A stretch of 64,000 nucleotides of DNA from Ruminococcus sp. 210702-SL.1.03 (GTDB taxonomy: Bacteria; Bacillota; Clostridia; Oscillospirales; Ruminococcaceae). The stretch spans positions 1 through 64,000 of the forward strand of contig NZ_JAJCLZ010000011.1 of assembly GCF_020559915.1 (NCBI RefSeq), written 5' to 3'. The stretch's first letter is position 1. Each line of letters starts with the position of its first letter. Below the pieces are notes generated by a model. It was given only the letters and a program-made list of their open reading frames with translations. It did not search any database and was not told the origin of the DNA. This document shows positions 28,468 through 37,267 of the stretch, in pieces. The position numbers were made by a program, and so were the translations under genes.

Positions 28468-30996
28468 TTACTGCTCGCCGCCGTTTTCAGCGCCGTCAGT
28501 ATCCTGCTTATCTTCGGTATTTTCAGCCGTGATGTCCTCCAGAGCCTTTTCAGATGGCACTTCGCCCGGCTCTGACGCAGTATTTTCGCCCTCGGGCAGC
28601 TCAGCCGCATTTGCGGGCTTTCTCTTTCTATCGTAAACAAAGCTTACCGCCATGTACACGATGAAAACGCCTACGCCCGCTGCCGAGATCTTCTTGCCTG
28701 CGGAAAGACCCGCAGTTTTATACTCGAAGTGTATATCGCTCTCGCCCGCGGGGCATCTTATAGCCATAAAGCCGTAGTTCGCTTTGTCGATCTGTACCTC
28801 TTCGCCGTTCACGGTAGCCGTCCAGCCCTCTTCGTAAGGCACTGAGAAGAAGAGCAGCTTGTCATCCTCAAGGTTTATCTTAGCGTCGAAGCCGTTGGTA
28901 GATTCCTTGAAGTAGTAGCAGGAGGCAGCACGCTTTTCGGCGCAAACTTCCTCAAAGTGGTCCTGCGCCACGTCGGCGGAGTTGTACTCGTACTTCTTGA
29001 GAATATCCATGTATCTGCCCTTAGCCGCGTCGTCGAGCACTACTGCTTCCAGCAGCACGTTCGGGCGGCGGGTATCCTGCACGTTATTCACCGTATCGGT
29101 ATCGGTGTAATAATCGTAGGTGAAGCCCATGGGTATCCAGTACTGGTTTTCGTAGATGTTGAAGTCGTTCTGAGTGCCGATGTAATCAAAACCGTTCAGA
29201 CCGTTCACCGTTTCCGAGGCGGGCTTATTATCGGCACGGTCGAAATAATATCTTACCGAGAACATACTTCTCAGCGCGTAAAGGCTGGTAGGCATTCTGG
29301 AAGCAACGTCGCGCGTCTGACCGATAGTGGTGTAGAAATCCATTATCGAAGAGGGCACTACGCTGTGGAATGTACGCATAGAGGAAAGTCCCCAGAACAT
29401 ACACCAGTTATCAACATTTTCCGAAGTATCTATACGGTAGAAAGTATTGTCGTCGTAAAGATGGTTGACTTCAGAAGCTTTGTCAAGCTTATCCATATCG
29501 AGGTTATCTTTGCCGTTTATAGCGTACTTGATATACTCGTCATGTCCGCCGTCCTGCACAGCGCCGTAGTTTACGCCCGCGAACATCGTGATGATGCAGG
29601 CAGCCGCCGTGACGCCGGAAACTATGCGGCTGAAATTCTTGGTTCTGGGCAGGTAGTAGATGATTATGCCCAGTACCGCGGTGAGTATAGCCGTTACCGC
29701 AAACTGCATATAATACATATCTACATACTGCGGCAGCTTGCCGAATACCGCCTTGCCGTCCTCCATAGTAGGCAGCATACCTATACCGAGGAAGATAATT
29801 ACCATTACAACTACGAGCTTGAAGCCCTTCTTTAGGGTATCAGCGCCCTCTTCCAGCATTTTAGCGGTCATAAGGCACATTATCAGTATCGGCGCAAAGA
29901 ACCATCTTGCGTAGTAGCTGCTGTTGAGCGCTACGAATACCGAGTTTAGCCAAGGCACGCACATCATTATGCCGCTGACGGCGATGAGTTTAGTAGCCCA
30001 GTGTTTTTTCTTATTGCGCATGAATGCGATAACGCCGCACATAGAGAACAGCGGCAGGTAGCCTGCTATGGAGGCCCAGCGCGCGTTGTCAGAGCGCAGT
30101 ATGTTCACTCTCGCGGGCATATCACTCATCATGAAGAAGCCTTGGATTATGCGGGGTATTCTCACGCTCTCGTTGTAGAAGATCATATCTATGCCGTACA
30201 GGCGCGAATCTACGCGGGGGTTATTGAGCGTGTCGATGCAGGCAGGAAGGAAGATGAAGCAGGCGAGAGCCACGCCGAGCACTGCCTCAAAGCAAAGTCT
30301 GCCGAAGATCTTGAAATCCATCTTGAAATCTTTTTCAGTGCAGCGGATGAAGAAGTAGATAACTACGAACACTACCTCGCACACGAAGAAGAAGTAGTTT
30401 ACAGTAGCGCAGAGGGCTACCGCCAGCGCGAAAACGCCGCGCCGCTTGTCCTGCGTGAGCATCTCAAATGTCAGCAGCAGCAGCGGGAAAAACGCCGTAA
30501 CGTCGTGGAAATGGTTAAAGAACACATTGTAGAGCTGGAAGCCCGAGAACGCGTACAGCATAGCGCCGATAAAGCAGGCGTCGCGGTTCTTCACGAAACG
30601 GCGTATGTAAGCGTAAGAGGTGATAGCCGCCACCGAAGTCTTTAGCGCCAACATCCACGGCATAAGGTATTTCACCGCGCTGAGCGGGAAAAGCGTAGTC
30701 AGCCAGAAAAACGGGCTGCCCAGCAGGTAAAATGAATATGAGCCGATGAAGTTCGCGCCGAGGTCGGTGCCCCAATCCCAACCGAGGTTGCCGTTTCGCA
30801 CCATCTCGTTGGCGTGCTGGTAAAACATCATCTGCTGCGAATTGAAATCGCCGTAATAGAGGAAAATACCGCCGTTTCGTATCATAGTCGGCAAAAATGC
30901 TATCATCATGCCGAAAAACGAAACTACGAAAAGCAGCAGGTATCTCTCTCGCTGTTTTTTCTCACCGCTTTGTGTGAGAAGTCCCTTTTCTTTCAT
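28468..30996 (-). CDS. Second YfhO-family membrane protein
   Basis: An 842-residue polytopic YfhO-family protein. After a basic start there are about a dozen helices up to residue 490, then a large outer domain (SVPYEEGWTATVNGEEV near 750), one last helix near 780-800 and an acidic Glu/Asp-rich cytoplasmic tail of about 45 residues. It likely adds sugar or another group to a surface polymer. No GT2 partner sits beside it, unlike the copy at 23246-26161. The ATG at 30996 has AAGGTAAGG upstream; the frame extends further but into the leader hairpins. Promoter is divergent from the hyd operon. Confidence 0.92.
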   Translation of the reverse strand: MKEKGLLTQSGEKKQRERYLLLFVVSFFGMMIAFLPTMIRNGGIFLYYGDFNSQQMMFYQHANEMVRNGNLGWDWGTDLGANFIGSYSFYLLGSPFFWLTTLFPLSAVKYLMPWMLALKTSVAAITSYAYIRRFVKNRDACFIGAMLYAFSGFQLYNVFFNHFHDVTAFFPLLLLTFEMLTQDKRRGVFALAVALCATVNYFFFVCEVVFVVIYFFIRCTEKDFKMDFKIFGRLCFEAVLGVALACFIFLPACIDTLNNPRVDSRLYGIDMIFYNESVRIPRIIQGFFMMSDMPARVNILRSDNARWASIAGYLPLFSMCGVIAFMRNKKKHWATKLIAVSGIMMCVPWLNSVFVALNSSYYARWFFAPILIMCLMTAKMLEEGADTLKKGFKLVVVMVIIFLGIGMLPTMEDGKAVFGKLPQYVDMYYMQFAVTAILTAVLGIIIYYLPRTKNFSRIVSGVTAAACIITMFAGVNYGAVQDGGHDEYIKYAINGKDNLDMDKLDKASEVNHLYDDNTFYRIDTSENVDNWCMFWGLSSMRTFHSVVPSSIMDFYTTIGQTRDVASRMPTSLYALRSMFSVRYYFDRADNKPASETVNGLNGFDYIGTQNDFNIYENQYWIPMGFTYDYYTDTDTVNNVQDTRRPNVLLEAVVLDDAAKGRYMDILKKYEYNSADVAQDHFEEVCAEKRAASCYYFKESTNGFDAKINLEDDKLLFFSVPYEEGWTATVNGEEVQIDKANYGFMAIRCPAGESDIHFEYKTAGLSAGKKISAAGVGVFIVYMAVSFVYDRKRKPANAAELPEGENTASEPGEVPSEKALEDITAENTEDKQDTDGAENGGEQ

Positions 30997-31095
30997 AATA
31001 CAGTAAACCTTACCTTTCAGCCCATAAGGGCATTTGTACAGACACACTCGCACGGAGTGTTTGCGCGGTGCTGCCTATTACATAAACACATCATA

Positions 31096-31124
31096 ATTAT
31101 ATCACATTTGCTCACAAAATGCAA
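31096..31124 (-). promoter_or_regulatory. Promoter of the second yfhO-like gene
   Basis: On the minus strand TTGCAT (31119-31124), 17 bp, TATAAT (31096-31101). The roughly 95-nt leader holds small hairpins (CACTC/GAGTG and GCCC/GGGC). Confidence 0.8.
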
Positions 31125-31178
31125 TACCGCGCGGCAAAGTTTTGCCATAAATAAGTTTTCCAAAGCTAACAAAAAGCA

Positions 31179-31207
31179 TTGACAATCGCGTGACAAAGTT
31201 GTATAAT
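31179..31207 (+). promoter_or_regulatory. Promoter of the hydrogenase maturation operon
   Basis: Consensus TTGACA (31179-31184), 17 bp, TATAAT (31202-31207). Transcription would start near 31214, about 240 nt before the first start codon. Confidence 0.92.
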
Positions 31208-31213
31208 AAATAT

Positions 31214-31385
31214 GTACCCTGCCGCGTTTCCCGAAAGAACTATCTAACGGGCAGACCTTTGGCAGAGCGCATAAATATAAGCCCTGACGTGATAAAGCCT
31301 GCGCCGCTTTCGCGAAAGCGCTGATATGATACCGAAAAGACCACATCTGCATATGCGGGCGAGGTCTGAATACCCGTATACATAC
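31214..31385 (+). ncRNA. Structured leader RNA of the hyd operon, class unknown
   Basis: A leader of about 170 nt without an open frame, ending in an intrinsic terminator. Helices read by eye: CTGCC..GTT (219-228 of the 31.2 kb block) with AAC..GGCAG (ending at 31254); a perfect hairpin CGCTTT-CGCG-AAAGCG (31305-31320); AGACC/GGTCT (31338-31342 with 31363-31367) enclosing CTGC-ATAT-GCGG; and CGTA/TACG (31375-31386). Hallmark sequences of TPP, SAM, FMN, cobalamin, lysine, glycine and T-box elements were not found. The layout is that of a cis-acting attenuator; the signal is unknown. Confidence 0.6.
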
Positions 31386-31420
31386 GCGCTTTCTGCCGAT
31401 CTGGCGGAGGGCGCTTTTTT
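31386..31420 (+). terminator. Leader terminator of the hyd operon
   Basis: GCGCTTTCTGCC (31386-31397) pairs over all 12 positions, counting G-T pairs, with GGCGGAGGGCGC (31403-31414), followed by six T. It lies 20 bp before the AAGGAGG ribosome site of the first gene, so it must be read through for expression. Confidence 0.88.
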
Positions 31421-31452
31421 GCGGCGTTTTCGCGGCGGGATAAGGAGGTAAT

Positions 31453-31695
31453 ATGAACAGGATAGCGCTGATAGGAATAATGGTGGAAAACACCGACTCT
31501 ATACCGCGGCTAAACGACCTGCTTCACGGCTGCGCCGAGTACATAAAGGGCAGAATGGGCGTGCCGCACGCGGGCGGGCGCATACAGGTAATAAGCGTAG
31601 TGCTGGAAGCCCCTGCCGATAAGATAAACGCCCTCTCGGGCGCGCTGGGCAGGCTGGAAGGCGTTACCGCAAAGACCATCTACGCAAAGGAGTGA
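31453..31695 (+). CDS. TM1266-like iron-only hydrogenase system protein
   Basis: An 80-residue protein of the TM1266 family, an ACT-like small fold (beta-alpha-beta with RIALIGIMVENTDSIPRLNDLL) that is often encoded beside [FeFe]-hydrogenase maturases and proposed to be a regulator. Its position as first gene before hydE and hydG supports this. AAGGAGG gives a strong ribosome site. The hydE ribosome site lies inside its last codons. Confidence 0.88.
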   Translation: MNRIALIGIMVENTDSIPRLNDLLHGCAEYIKGRMGVPHAGGRIQVISVVLEAPADKINALSGALGRLEGVTAKTIYAKE

Positions 31696-31700
31696 GCCGC

Positions 31701-32774
31701 ATGGATAACACCACTAACACCGAGCTTATAGAAAAGCTTTACGCCGGCGGCGGGCTTTGCGCCGAGGAATACGAACAGCTTATAGCCGCGCACACCCCGC
31801 AGGAGGCTCAGCTTCTATACTCATACGCCGACGCTCTGCGCGATAAATATTACGGCAAAGACGTTTACCTGCGCGGGCTTATAGAATTTTCATCATACTG
31901 CAAAAACGACTGCATTTACTGCGGTCTGCGCCGCTCGAACACAAAAGCCCAGCGCTACCGTCTTTCGCAGGAGGATATACTGGAGTGCTGCCGCGGCGGT
32001 TACGAGCTGGGTTACCGCACATTCGTACTGCAAAGCGGCGAGGATATGCACTTCACCGATGATATGATCTGCCGCATAGTTTCCGCGATAAAAACGGAAT
32101 TTCCCGACTGCGCGGTCACGCTTTCGATCGGCGAAAAGAGCCGCGAAAGCTATCAGGCGTACTTCGGCGCGGGGGCGGAGCGGTATCTTCTGCGCCACGA
32201 AACTGCCGACCCTCTCCACTACGCCAAGCTCCACCCGCCAGAGCTTTCTGCCGAGAACCGCCGCCGATGTCTATACGACCTGAAAGATATAGGCTATCAG
32301 GTCGGCACTGGCTTTATGGTAGGCTCGCCGTACCAGACGGCTGAGAACCTAGCGGCAGATATGATGTTTTTAAAAGAGCTTCGCCCGCACATGGTCGGCA
32401 TAGGTCCGTTTATACCGCACGCCGACACGCCATTTGCGAAATTTCCCGCGGGCACGGCTGAGCAGACGATTTTCATGATAGCGCTGATACGGCTTACACT
32501 GCCCTACGCGCTTATCCCCGCTACCACCGCCCTTGCGACCATCGACCCCATCGGCAGGGAAAAGGGCATAAAAGCGGGCGCGAACGTCTGTATGCCGAAC
32601 CTCTCGCCTATGGGGGTGCGCAAGAAATATCTGCTGTACGACAACAAAGCCTGCACGGGCGATGAATCGGCGCAGTGCCGCGCCTGCATGGAAAGACGGC
32701 TGGAAAGCATCGGTTTCCGCTCGGTAGTTTCCCGCGGGGACTGCAAGGTCAAAAATACTGATACAAATTTATGA
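31701..32774 (+). CDS. hydE: [FeFe]-hydrogenase maturase HydE
   Basis: A 357-residue radical-SAM enzyme needed to build the dithiomethylamine-bridged diiron subcluster of [FeFe]-hydrogenase. The CX3CX2C cluster motif is CKNDCIYC near residue 56, followed by GLRRSN. A second cluster motif CX7CX2C (CTGDESAQCRAC) near residue 320, present in many HydE proteins, is intact. The ATG at 31701 has AAGGAG with 8-bp spacing; a GTG at 31692 overlaps that site. It is followed by hydG after 25 bp. hydF and the hydrogenase itself are not in the window. Confidence 0.96.
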   Translation: MDNTTNTELIEKLYAGGGLCAEEYEQLIAAHTPQEAQLLYSYADALRDKYYGKDVYLRGLIEFSSYCKNDCIYCGLRRSNTKAQRYRLSQEDILECCRGGYELGYRTFVLQSGEDMHFTDDMICRIVSAIKTEFPDCAVTLSIGEKSRESYQAYFGAGAERYLLRHETADPLHYAKLHPPELSAENRRRCLYDLKDIGYQVGTGFMVGSPYQTAENLAADMMFLKELRPHMVGIGPFIPHADTPFAKFPAGTAEQTIFMIALIRLTLPYALIPATTALATIDPIGREKGIKAGANVCMPNLSPMGVRKKYLLYDNKACTGDESAQCRACMERRLESIGFRSVVSRGDCKVKNTDTNL

Positions 32775-32799
32775 TATTAAAATATAAGGAGTTTTTAAA

Positions 32800-34248
32800 A
32801 TGTACGATCCTAAATCGCTGAAAGCGGAAGAGTTCATCGACCACGCCGAGATACTCGAAACGCTAGATTACGCTGAGAAAAACAAGAACAACAAAGAGCT
32901 TATAGAGCAGATACTCGAAAAAGCCCGCCCGAGAAAGACCGCGCGCGGCACGGAATGTGCGGGCCTTAGCCACCGCGAAGCCTCAGTACTTCTCGCCTGC
33001 GAAGACCCCGAGCTTATCTGTAAGATGTACACCCTCGCCGAGGAGATAAAGAAAGCTTTTTACGGCAACAGAATAGTAATGTTCGCACCGCTCTACCTCT
33101 CAAACTACTGCGTAAACAAGTGCGTTTACTGCCCGTACCACAATCAGAACCACCACATTCCCCGCAAAAAGCTGACGCTGGAAGAGGTAGCTAAGGAAGT
33201 TATCGCGCTGCAAGACATGGGTCACAAGCGCCTTGCCATCGAAGCGGGCGAAGACCCCGTAAATAACCCGATAGAGTACATTCTCGAGTGCATAAACACG
33301 ATATACTCCATAAAACACAAAAACGGCGCTATCCGCCGCGTGAACGTAAACATCGCGGCTACCACCGTAGAGAATTACCGCAAGCTGAAAGAAGCGGGCA
33401 TAGGCACATACATACTCTTTCAGGAAACTTACCACAAAGAAAGCTACGAAACGCTCCACCCCGCAGGCCCTAAGCACAATTACGCTTACCACACCGAAGC
33501 TATGGACAGAGCTATGGACGGCGGCATAGATGACGTAGGCTTGGGCGTGCTTTTCGGTCTGGAGCTTTACAAGTACGAGTTTGCAGGTCTGCTAATGCAC
33601 GCCGAGCACCTCGAAGCCGTACACGGCGTAGGCCCGCACACTATAAGCGTGCCGAGAATAAAGCGCGCCGACGATATAGACCCCACCGTTTTTGACAACG
33701 GCATCGACGACGACACTTTCGCTAAGATAATCGCCTGCATACGCATAGCAGTTCCCTACACCGGCATGATAGTTTCCACGCGCGAGAGCGAGGCTTGCCG
33801 CAATAAGGTGCTCAGCCTGGGCATTTCGCAGATCTCGGGCGGTTCGCGCACATCGGTAGGCGGATACGCGGGCTACACCCCCGAAGAGCGTCCGCACGAT
33901 ACCGAGCAGTTCGACGTTTCCGACCAGCGCTCGCTCGACGAAGTAGTGCGCTGGCTGATGGAGCTGGGCTACATACCCTCGTTCTGCACCGCCTGCTACC
34001 GTGAGGGCAGAACGGGCGACCGCTTCATGAGCCTTTGCAAGACGGGGCAGATACAGAATTGCTGCCACCCCAACGCCCTCATGACGCTGAAAGAGTTCCT
34101 AGAGGACTACGCTTCGCCCGAAACGAAAGCGCTCGGCGAAAAGCTAATAACCGAAGAGCTGAAGACCATACCGAACGAAAAAGCGCGCCGCTTAGCTACC
34201 GAATACATCGAGAATATCCACGAGGGCAAGCGCGATTTCAGATTTTGA
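32800..34248 (+). CDS. hydG: [FeFe]-hydrogenase maturase HydG
   Basis: A 482-residue radical-SAM tyrosine lyase that makes CO and cyanide ligands for the [FeFe]-hydrogenase active site. The radical-SAM motif CVNKCVYC is near residue 103. The C-terminal auxiliary cluster motif is present as C-TA-C near residue 392 with the third Cys about 23 residues on, followed by the NCCHPNAL segment. Length is typical. ATAAGGAG precedes the ATG by 10 bp. Last gene of the operon. Confidence 0.97.
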   Translation: MYDPKSLKAEEFIDHAEILETLDYAEKNKNNKELIEQILEKARPRKTARGTECAGLSHREASVLLACEDPELICKMYTLAEEIKKAFYGNRIVMFAPLYLSNYCVNKCVYCPYHNQNHHIPRKKLTLEEVAKEVIALQDMGHKRLAIEAGEDPVNNPIEYILECINTIYSIKHKNGAIRRVNVNIAATTVENYRKLKEAGIGTYILFQETYHKESYETLHPAGPKHNYAYHTEAMDRAMDGGIDDVGLGVLFGLELYKYEFAGLLMHAEHLEAVHGVGPHTISVPRIKRADDIDPTVFDNGIDDDTFAKIIACIRIAVPYTGMIVSTRESEACRNKVLSLGISQISGGSRTSVGGYAGYTPEERPHDTEQFDVSDQRSLDEVVRWLMELGYIPSFCTACYREGRTGDRFMSLCKTGQIQNCCHPNALMTLKEFLEDYASPETKALGEKLITEELKTIPNEKARRLATEYIENIHEGKRDFRF

Positions 34249-34287
34249 TCTATGACATTCTGACAATGAAATAAATTCCTCTCAAAA

Positions 34288-34336
34288 GAAGATCGGCGGA
34301 AGTTTCGCAAAATGAAGCTCCCGCCGATCTTTTATT
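34288..34336. terminator. Bidirectional terminator between hydG and the esterase
   Basis: AGATCGGCGG (34290-34299) pairs with CCGCCGATCT (34321-34330); T-rich tails on both sides serve the convergent genes. Confidence 0.9.
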
Positions 34337-34337
34337 T

Positions 34338-35258
34338 TTATTCTGTTATGATGAGCGCTATCTTCTCGACCGCCGCCCGCGCTTCTTTTATCGGGAAACT
34401 CACCCAAACGTGGTCTAGCCCCTCACCTACCTCCAGCCGCAGCGGAACTCCCTGCTCGGCGGCGGAGTCTGCCAGCCGCAGCGCTTCGGGGTAGAAGATC
34501 TCGTGCGTGCCGACGAATACGGTAAGCTCGCCCGCCTGCGCAAGGCTGCCGTATATCGGGCTGACGCGCGGGTCGCGGGGGTCTAGGCTGCCCGCCCAAA
34601 GCCTGCCCATGCGCCGCAGCCCGTAAATGCCCAGTATCGGGTCGGCGTCCTCGTAGGCGCGCATATCGGCATTTTCCATCGAAATATCGAGCCACGGGGA
34701 TAGCAGTATCGTCTTATCGGGCAAGCGCGCGCCCTCACCCAGCTGCTGTATAAGCCCCAGCGCCAGCCCGCCGCCCGCGGAGTCGCCCATTACTACCAGC
34801 TTTTTAAAGCCGCCCTCAGCCGTATCGGTAACCACCTGCGCATAAAGATCGTTCAGCAGCGAGTACGCCGCAAGGCAGGTGTGTATAGGCGCGCGGGGGT
34901 AGATCGGCACGAATATCAGCGCGCCGGTAAGCTCCGCTATGCGCCGCAGCATATCCCAGTGAAAGAGATTTGGCGGAGCGAAATACGAGCCGCCGTGCAG
35001 ATAAAGCAGGCGGGTCTTTGCAGGCTCGCCCGTTACGTTCTCTTCGCCGATGGTGAAATACTGCATACCGCGAAAGCTGTGCTCGGCAATATCGGCGCGG
35101 TTTTTCAGCGCGGCGGGCAGCTTATACGGCTGCTGATTGCGCTTCGCCATAGCCGAGATATAAGCGGTGCAGGCTTCTGCTTCTGTAAATTTTCTTTTGC
35201 CGTCGCGCGCCCGCAGTATCGGCTCGGCCGCGCCCGCAAGAAATGACTTTTCAGCCAA
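34338..35258 (-). CDS. Alpha/beta hydrolase, acetyl-esterase type
   Basis: A 306-residue hydrolase of the hormone-sensitive-lipase (HSL) family. The oxyanion-hole motif HGGSY is near residue 89 and the nucleophile motif GDSAGGG near residue 158. Candidate acid and base are the Asp/Glu after VGTHEIFYPEA near residue 250 and the His in GLDHVW near 282. It probably deacetylates or cleaves short-chain esters in the cytoplasm; no signal peptide is present. The start codon is TTG, with TTGGAGGAAT 6 bp upstream. Confidence 0.9.
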   Translation of the reverse strand: MAEKSFLAGAAEPILRARDGKRKFTEAEACTAYISAMAKRNQQPYKLPAALKNRADIAEHSFRGMQYFTIGEENVTGEPAKTRLLYLHGGSYFAPPNLFHWDMLRRIAELTGALIFVPIYPRAPIHTCLAAYSLLNDLYAQVVTDTAEGGFKKLVVMGDSAGGGLALGLIQQLGEGARLPDKTILLSPWLDISMENADMRAYEDADPILGIYGLRRMGRLWAGSLDPRDPRVSPIYGSLAQAGELTVFVGTHEIFYPEALRLADSAAEQGVPLRLEVGEGLDHVWVSFPIKEARAAVEKIALIITE

Positions 35259-35315
35259 ACTATTCCTCCAATATCATATCATCATATCTGTTCTTTACTT
35301 CATAATTTCAAATCG

Positions 35316-35738
35316 TTACTTCTTAGCACCCTTGATTATGCGCACGCTGAATTTGCAGCCGCAGGCGGGGCACTTTGTGCCGTGCTTGCCTTTTACGCGG
35401 GGCAGCCGCAGCGTTTTTCCGCAGTTAGGGCAGCGCTTGAAGAAATACGTTCTGCTCTGCTCGCGGCGCGTTTTCATCTTGTTCACCTTAGCCGCCGCGC
35501 TGTAATACGCCTGCTCAGCCTTAGCGTTCTCGCGCCGGCGCTTTGCCGTGTTGCGCGAAAAATACCTGAAAGCCGCCGCCGCAAAGACACCTATGCCCAC
35601 AAAGTAGAGTATCATAGAGTGCAGGAACACATTTAGAAACATCAACGCCACATACGCTATGGTAAGGATATAAAAGAGCCTATCAGCGCCGTTTCTACCC
35701 GCCATGAACCGCTGCATCCTGTATCTGAAATTATTCAT
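35316..35738 (-). CDS. Membrane protein with C-terminal zinc ribbon, 140 aa
   Basis: Two hydrophobic stretches cover residues 22-58, followed by a basic, probably helical linker (60-98) and a zinc ribbon CPNCGKTLRLP..CPACGCKF near residues 103-128. The four Cys are in CX2C pairs. The family is not recognised, but membrane proteins with such ribbons are common in Ruminococcaceae. The ribosome site (AAAGGCAG) is weak. It stands alone between the PrsA-like lipoprotein gene and the esterase gene. Confidence 0.8.
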   Translation of the reverse strand: MNNFRYRMQRFMAGRNGADRLFYILTIAYVALMFLNVFLHSMILYFVGIGVFAAAAFRYFSRNTAKRRRENAKAEQAYYSAAAKVNKMKTRREQSRTYFFKRCPNCGKTLRLPRVKGKHGTKCPACGCKFSVRIIKGAKK

Positions 35739-35796
35739 AAGATCTGCCTTTTTCGACCTTTCTTTTCACTCAGTTTTCACACGTTTTTATATACAA

Positions 35797-35826
35797 CAAG
35801 AGGGCGGTAAGCGCCCTCTTTGTCAG
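35797..35826 (-). terminator. Terminator of the PrsA-like lipoprotein gene
   Basis: On the minus strand AGAGGGCG and CGCCCTCT form a stem followed by TGTTGTAT; the T-run is weak in this direction. Confidence 0.6.
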
Positions 35827-35857
35827 TATCGTTTTTTGTTAGCCGATAAACCTTCGA

Positions 35858-37144
35858 TCAGCCTTTTTTCTTGTTGTAATACTCTGTCTGTCTGTCGTAG
35901 ATCTCCTTTACGGTGTATCTCTTTACAGCCTTGTTATTTACAGTTATCTTCATTTCCTTTACCCAGCCCTCGACCTTGCTGTCGAATTCATCGCCCTTCA
36001 TCGACTGGAGAAGCGTTTCCTTGTTATCGTCAACGTAGTCGGTGCGCTCGGCTATATCTGCCGACATGAAGATGTAGTAATTCGTATCGTTGTCCCACGA
36101 GGCAGCCGCGCCGTATTCGCCCTCTTTTATCTGCTTGAGCAGCTCGGCGTTGTTTTCGTTGTACTTGTCGCTGTCCTTGTTTGTTCCGTCGGTGTAGTTT
36201 ACCACTGTTTCGTTGGGGTACTTGTCCTCTTCTTCGCTGTCGCCGTCGGCAGAGCTGTCGTCGGAGGAAGATGTATCGGTATCGGCGCTAAGCTCGGTAT
36301 CCGCTTCGCTCGAGTCATCGGAAGAAGTATCGTCCGCAGCAGAGCTTTCGTCCGCCGCCGAAGATGAATCTAGGTCGGTAACCGCGCTCTCGTCAGCTGA
36401 GCTGTCGGTGCTGTCCTCGGCGTCCTTAGCTTTCTTATAAGCGTCGTACTCGTCGATTATCTTGTCAAAGCCCTCGAAATCGAGTTCTTTAGCCTCTTCA
36501 AGATAGCCTTCTACAAGCTCTTTTATCTCAGCGTTTTCCGATTTTTTGGTATCGTCATCGGTGCTGGTGCTCTTAGGTATAGTTACCAGCTTGTATCTGA
36601 TGTAGTTATCGTTGGTATATGTCTGGAGGTCGTCGGCAGAAACTTCTTCCTTGCCTCCCTCAGCGTAATAGTAATCAAAGATAGCCGAGCGCTTGAAGGA
36701 AAATTCGTAGGTCTGCTTTATCGACTCGCGGCTGATGCCCTCAGACTCGTAAAAATCGCCGTTGGAATCCCACGAGGAGGATACGTTGTCGCTGATAGTG
36801 TTTTTATCGTCTTTTGAAAGCTTCAGACCCAGCTCGTCGAACTTAGCGTTTACGGTGGCAAATTCCTTGGTATTTTCCAGCGCGCTGTCCTTGACATACG
36901 TTGTAAAATCCTTGCCGTCTATCTGCTTGTCGAAACATTCGCTGAGGTCTTTTACCTTGCCGCCGTAGTACATAGTGTACATCTGGCTGGTCATTTCGCT
37001 TAACGCATAGCTTATATATACGCCGGCGTTTACCTTTTTGCCGTCTGCCGTAAGCGCGTAATCAGTGCTCGAACAGCCCGCCATAGTGCCCGCCGTTACC
37101 GCCGCAGCCACTGCTGCTGCCGCAGCTCTTTTCATCTTCTTCAT
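35858..37144 (-). CDS. PrsA/SurA-like lipoprotein with acidic insert
   Basis: A 428-residue predicted lipoprotein: lipobox MAGC with Cys 24 and Ser-Ser after it. Residues 30-200 are helical and resemble the SurA/PrsA chaperone N-terminal domain. A low-complexity Ser/Asp/Glu/Ala segment (about residues 245-315) interrupts what could be the isomerase or chaperone core, and the C-terminal 110 residues form a basic helical end. No complete parvulin motif could be recognised, so a chaperone-only role is likely. It lies just downstream of the anchored cyclophilin gene but has its own promoter. Confidence 0.8.
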   Translation of the reverse strand: MKKMKRAAAAAVAAAVTAGTMAGCSSTDYALTADGKKVNAGVYISYALSEMTSQMYTMYYGGKVKDLSECFDKQIDGKDFTTYVKDSALENTKEFATVNAKFDELGLKLSKDDKNTISDNVSSSWDSNGDFYESEGISRESIKQTYEFSFKRSAIFDYYYAEGGKEEVSADDLQTYTNDNYIRYKLVTIPKSTSTDDDTKKSENAEIKELVEGYLEEAKELDFEGFDKIIDEYDAYKKAKDAEDSTDSSADESAVTDLDSSSAADESSAADDTSSDDSSEADTELSADTDTSSSDDSSADGDSEEEDKYPNETVVNYTDGTNKDSDKYNENNAELLKQIKEGEYGAAASWDNDTNYYIFMSADIAERTDYVDDNKETLLQSMKGDEFDSKVEGWVKEMKITVNNKAVKRYTVKEIYDRQTEYYNKKKG

Positions 37145-37200
37145 TTCACTTTACGATCCTTTCATCGTTTGATAAGTTATCGCTATATATCACAATAGAT

Positions 37201-37229
37201 ATTATACTATTTTTTCGCTTTTAAGTCAA
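37201..37229 (-). promoter_or_regulatory. Promoter of the PrsA-like gene
   Basis: On the minus strand TTGACT (37224-37229), 17 bp, TATAAT (37201-37206). Confidence 0.87.
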
Positions 37230-37267
37230 GGCATTTTGCCAAAACTTCATGATTTTTCAGCGTTTCA

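Noticed and set aside
31214..31420. Assignment of the hyd leader to a known riboswitch class such as Moco, NiCo or M-box
   Set aside because: The conserved core sequences I know for these classes could not be found; without a covariance search no class can be named.
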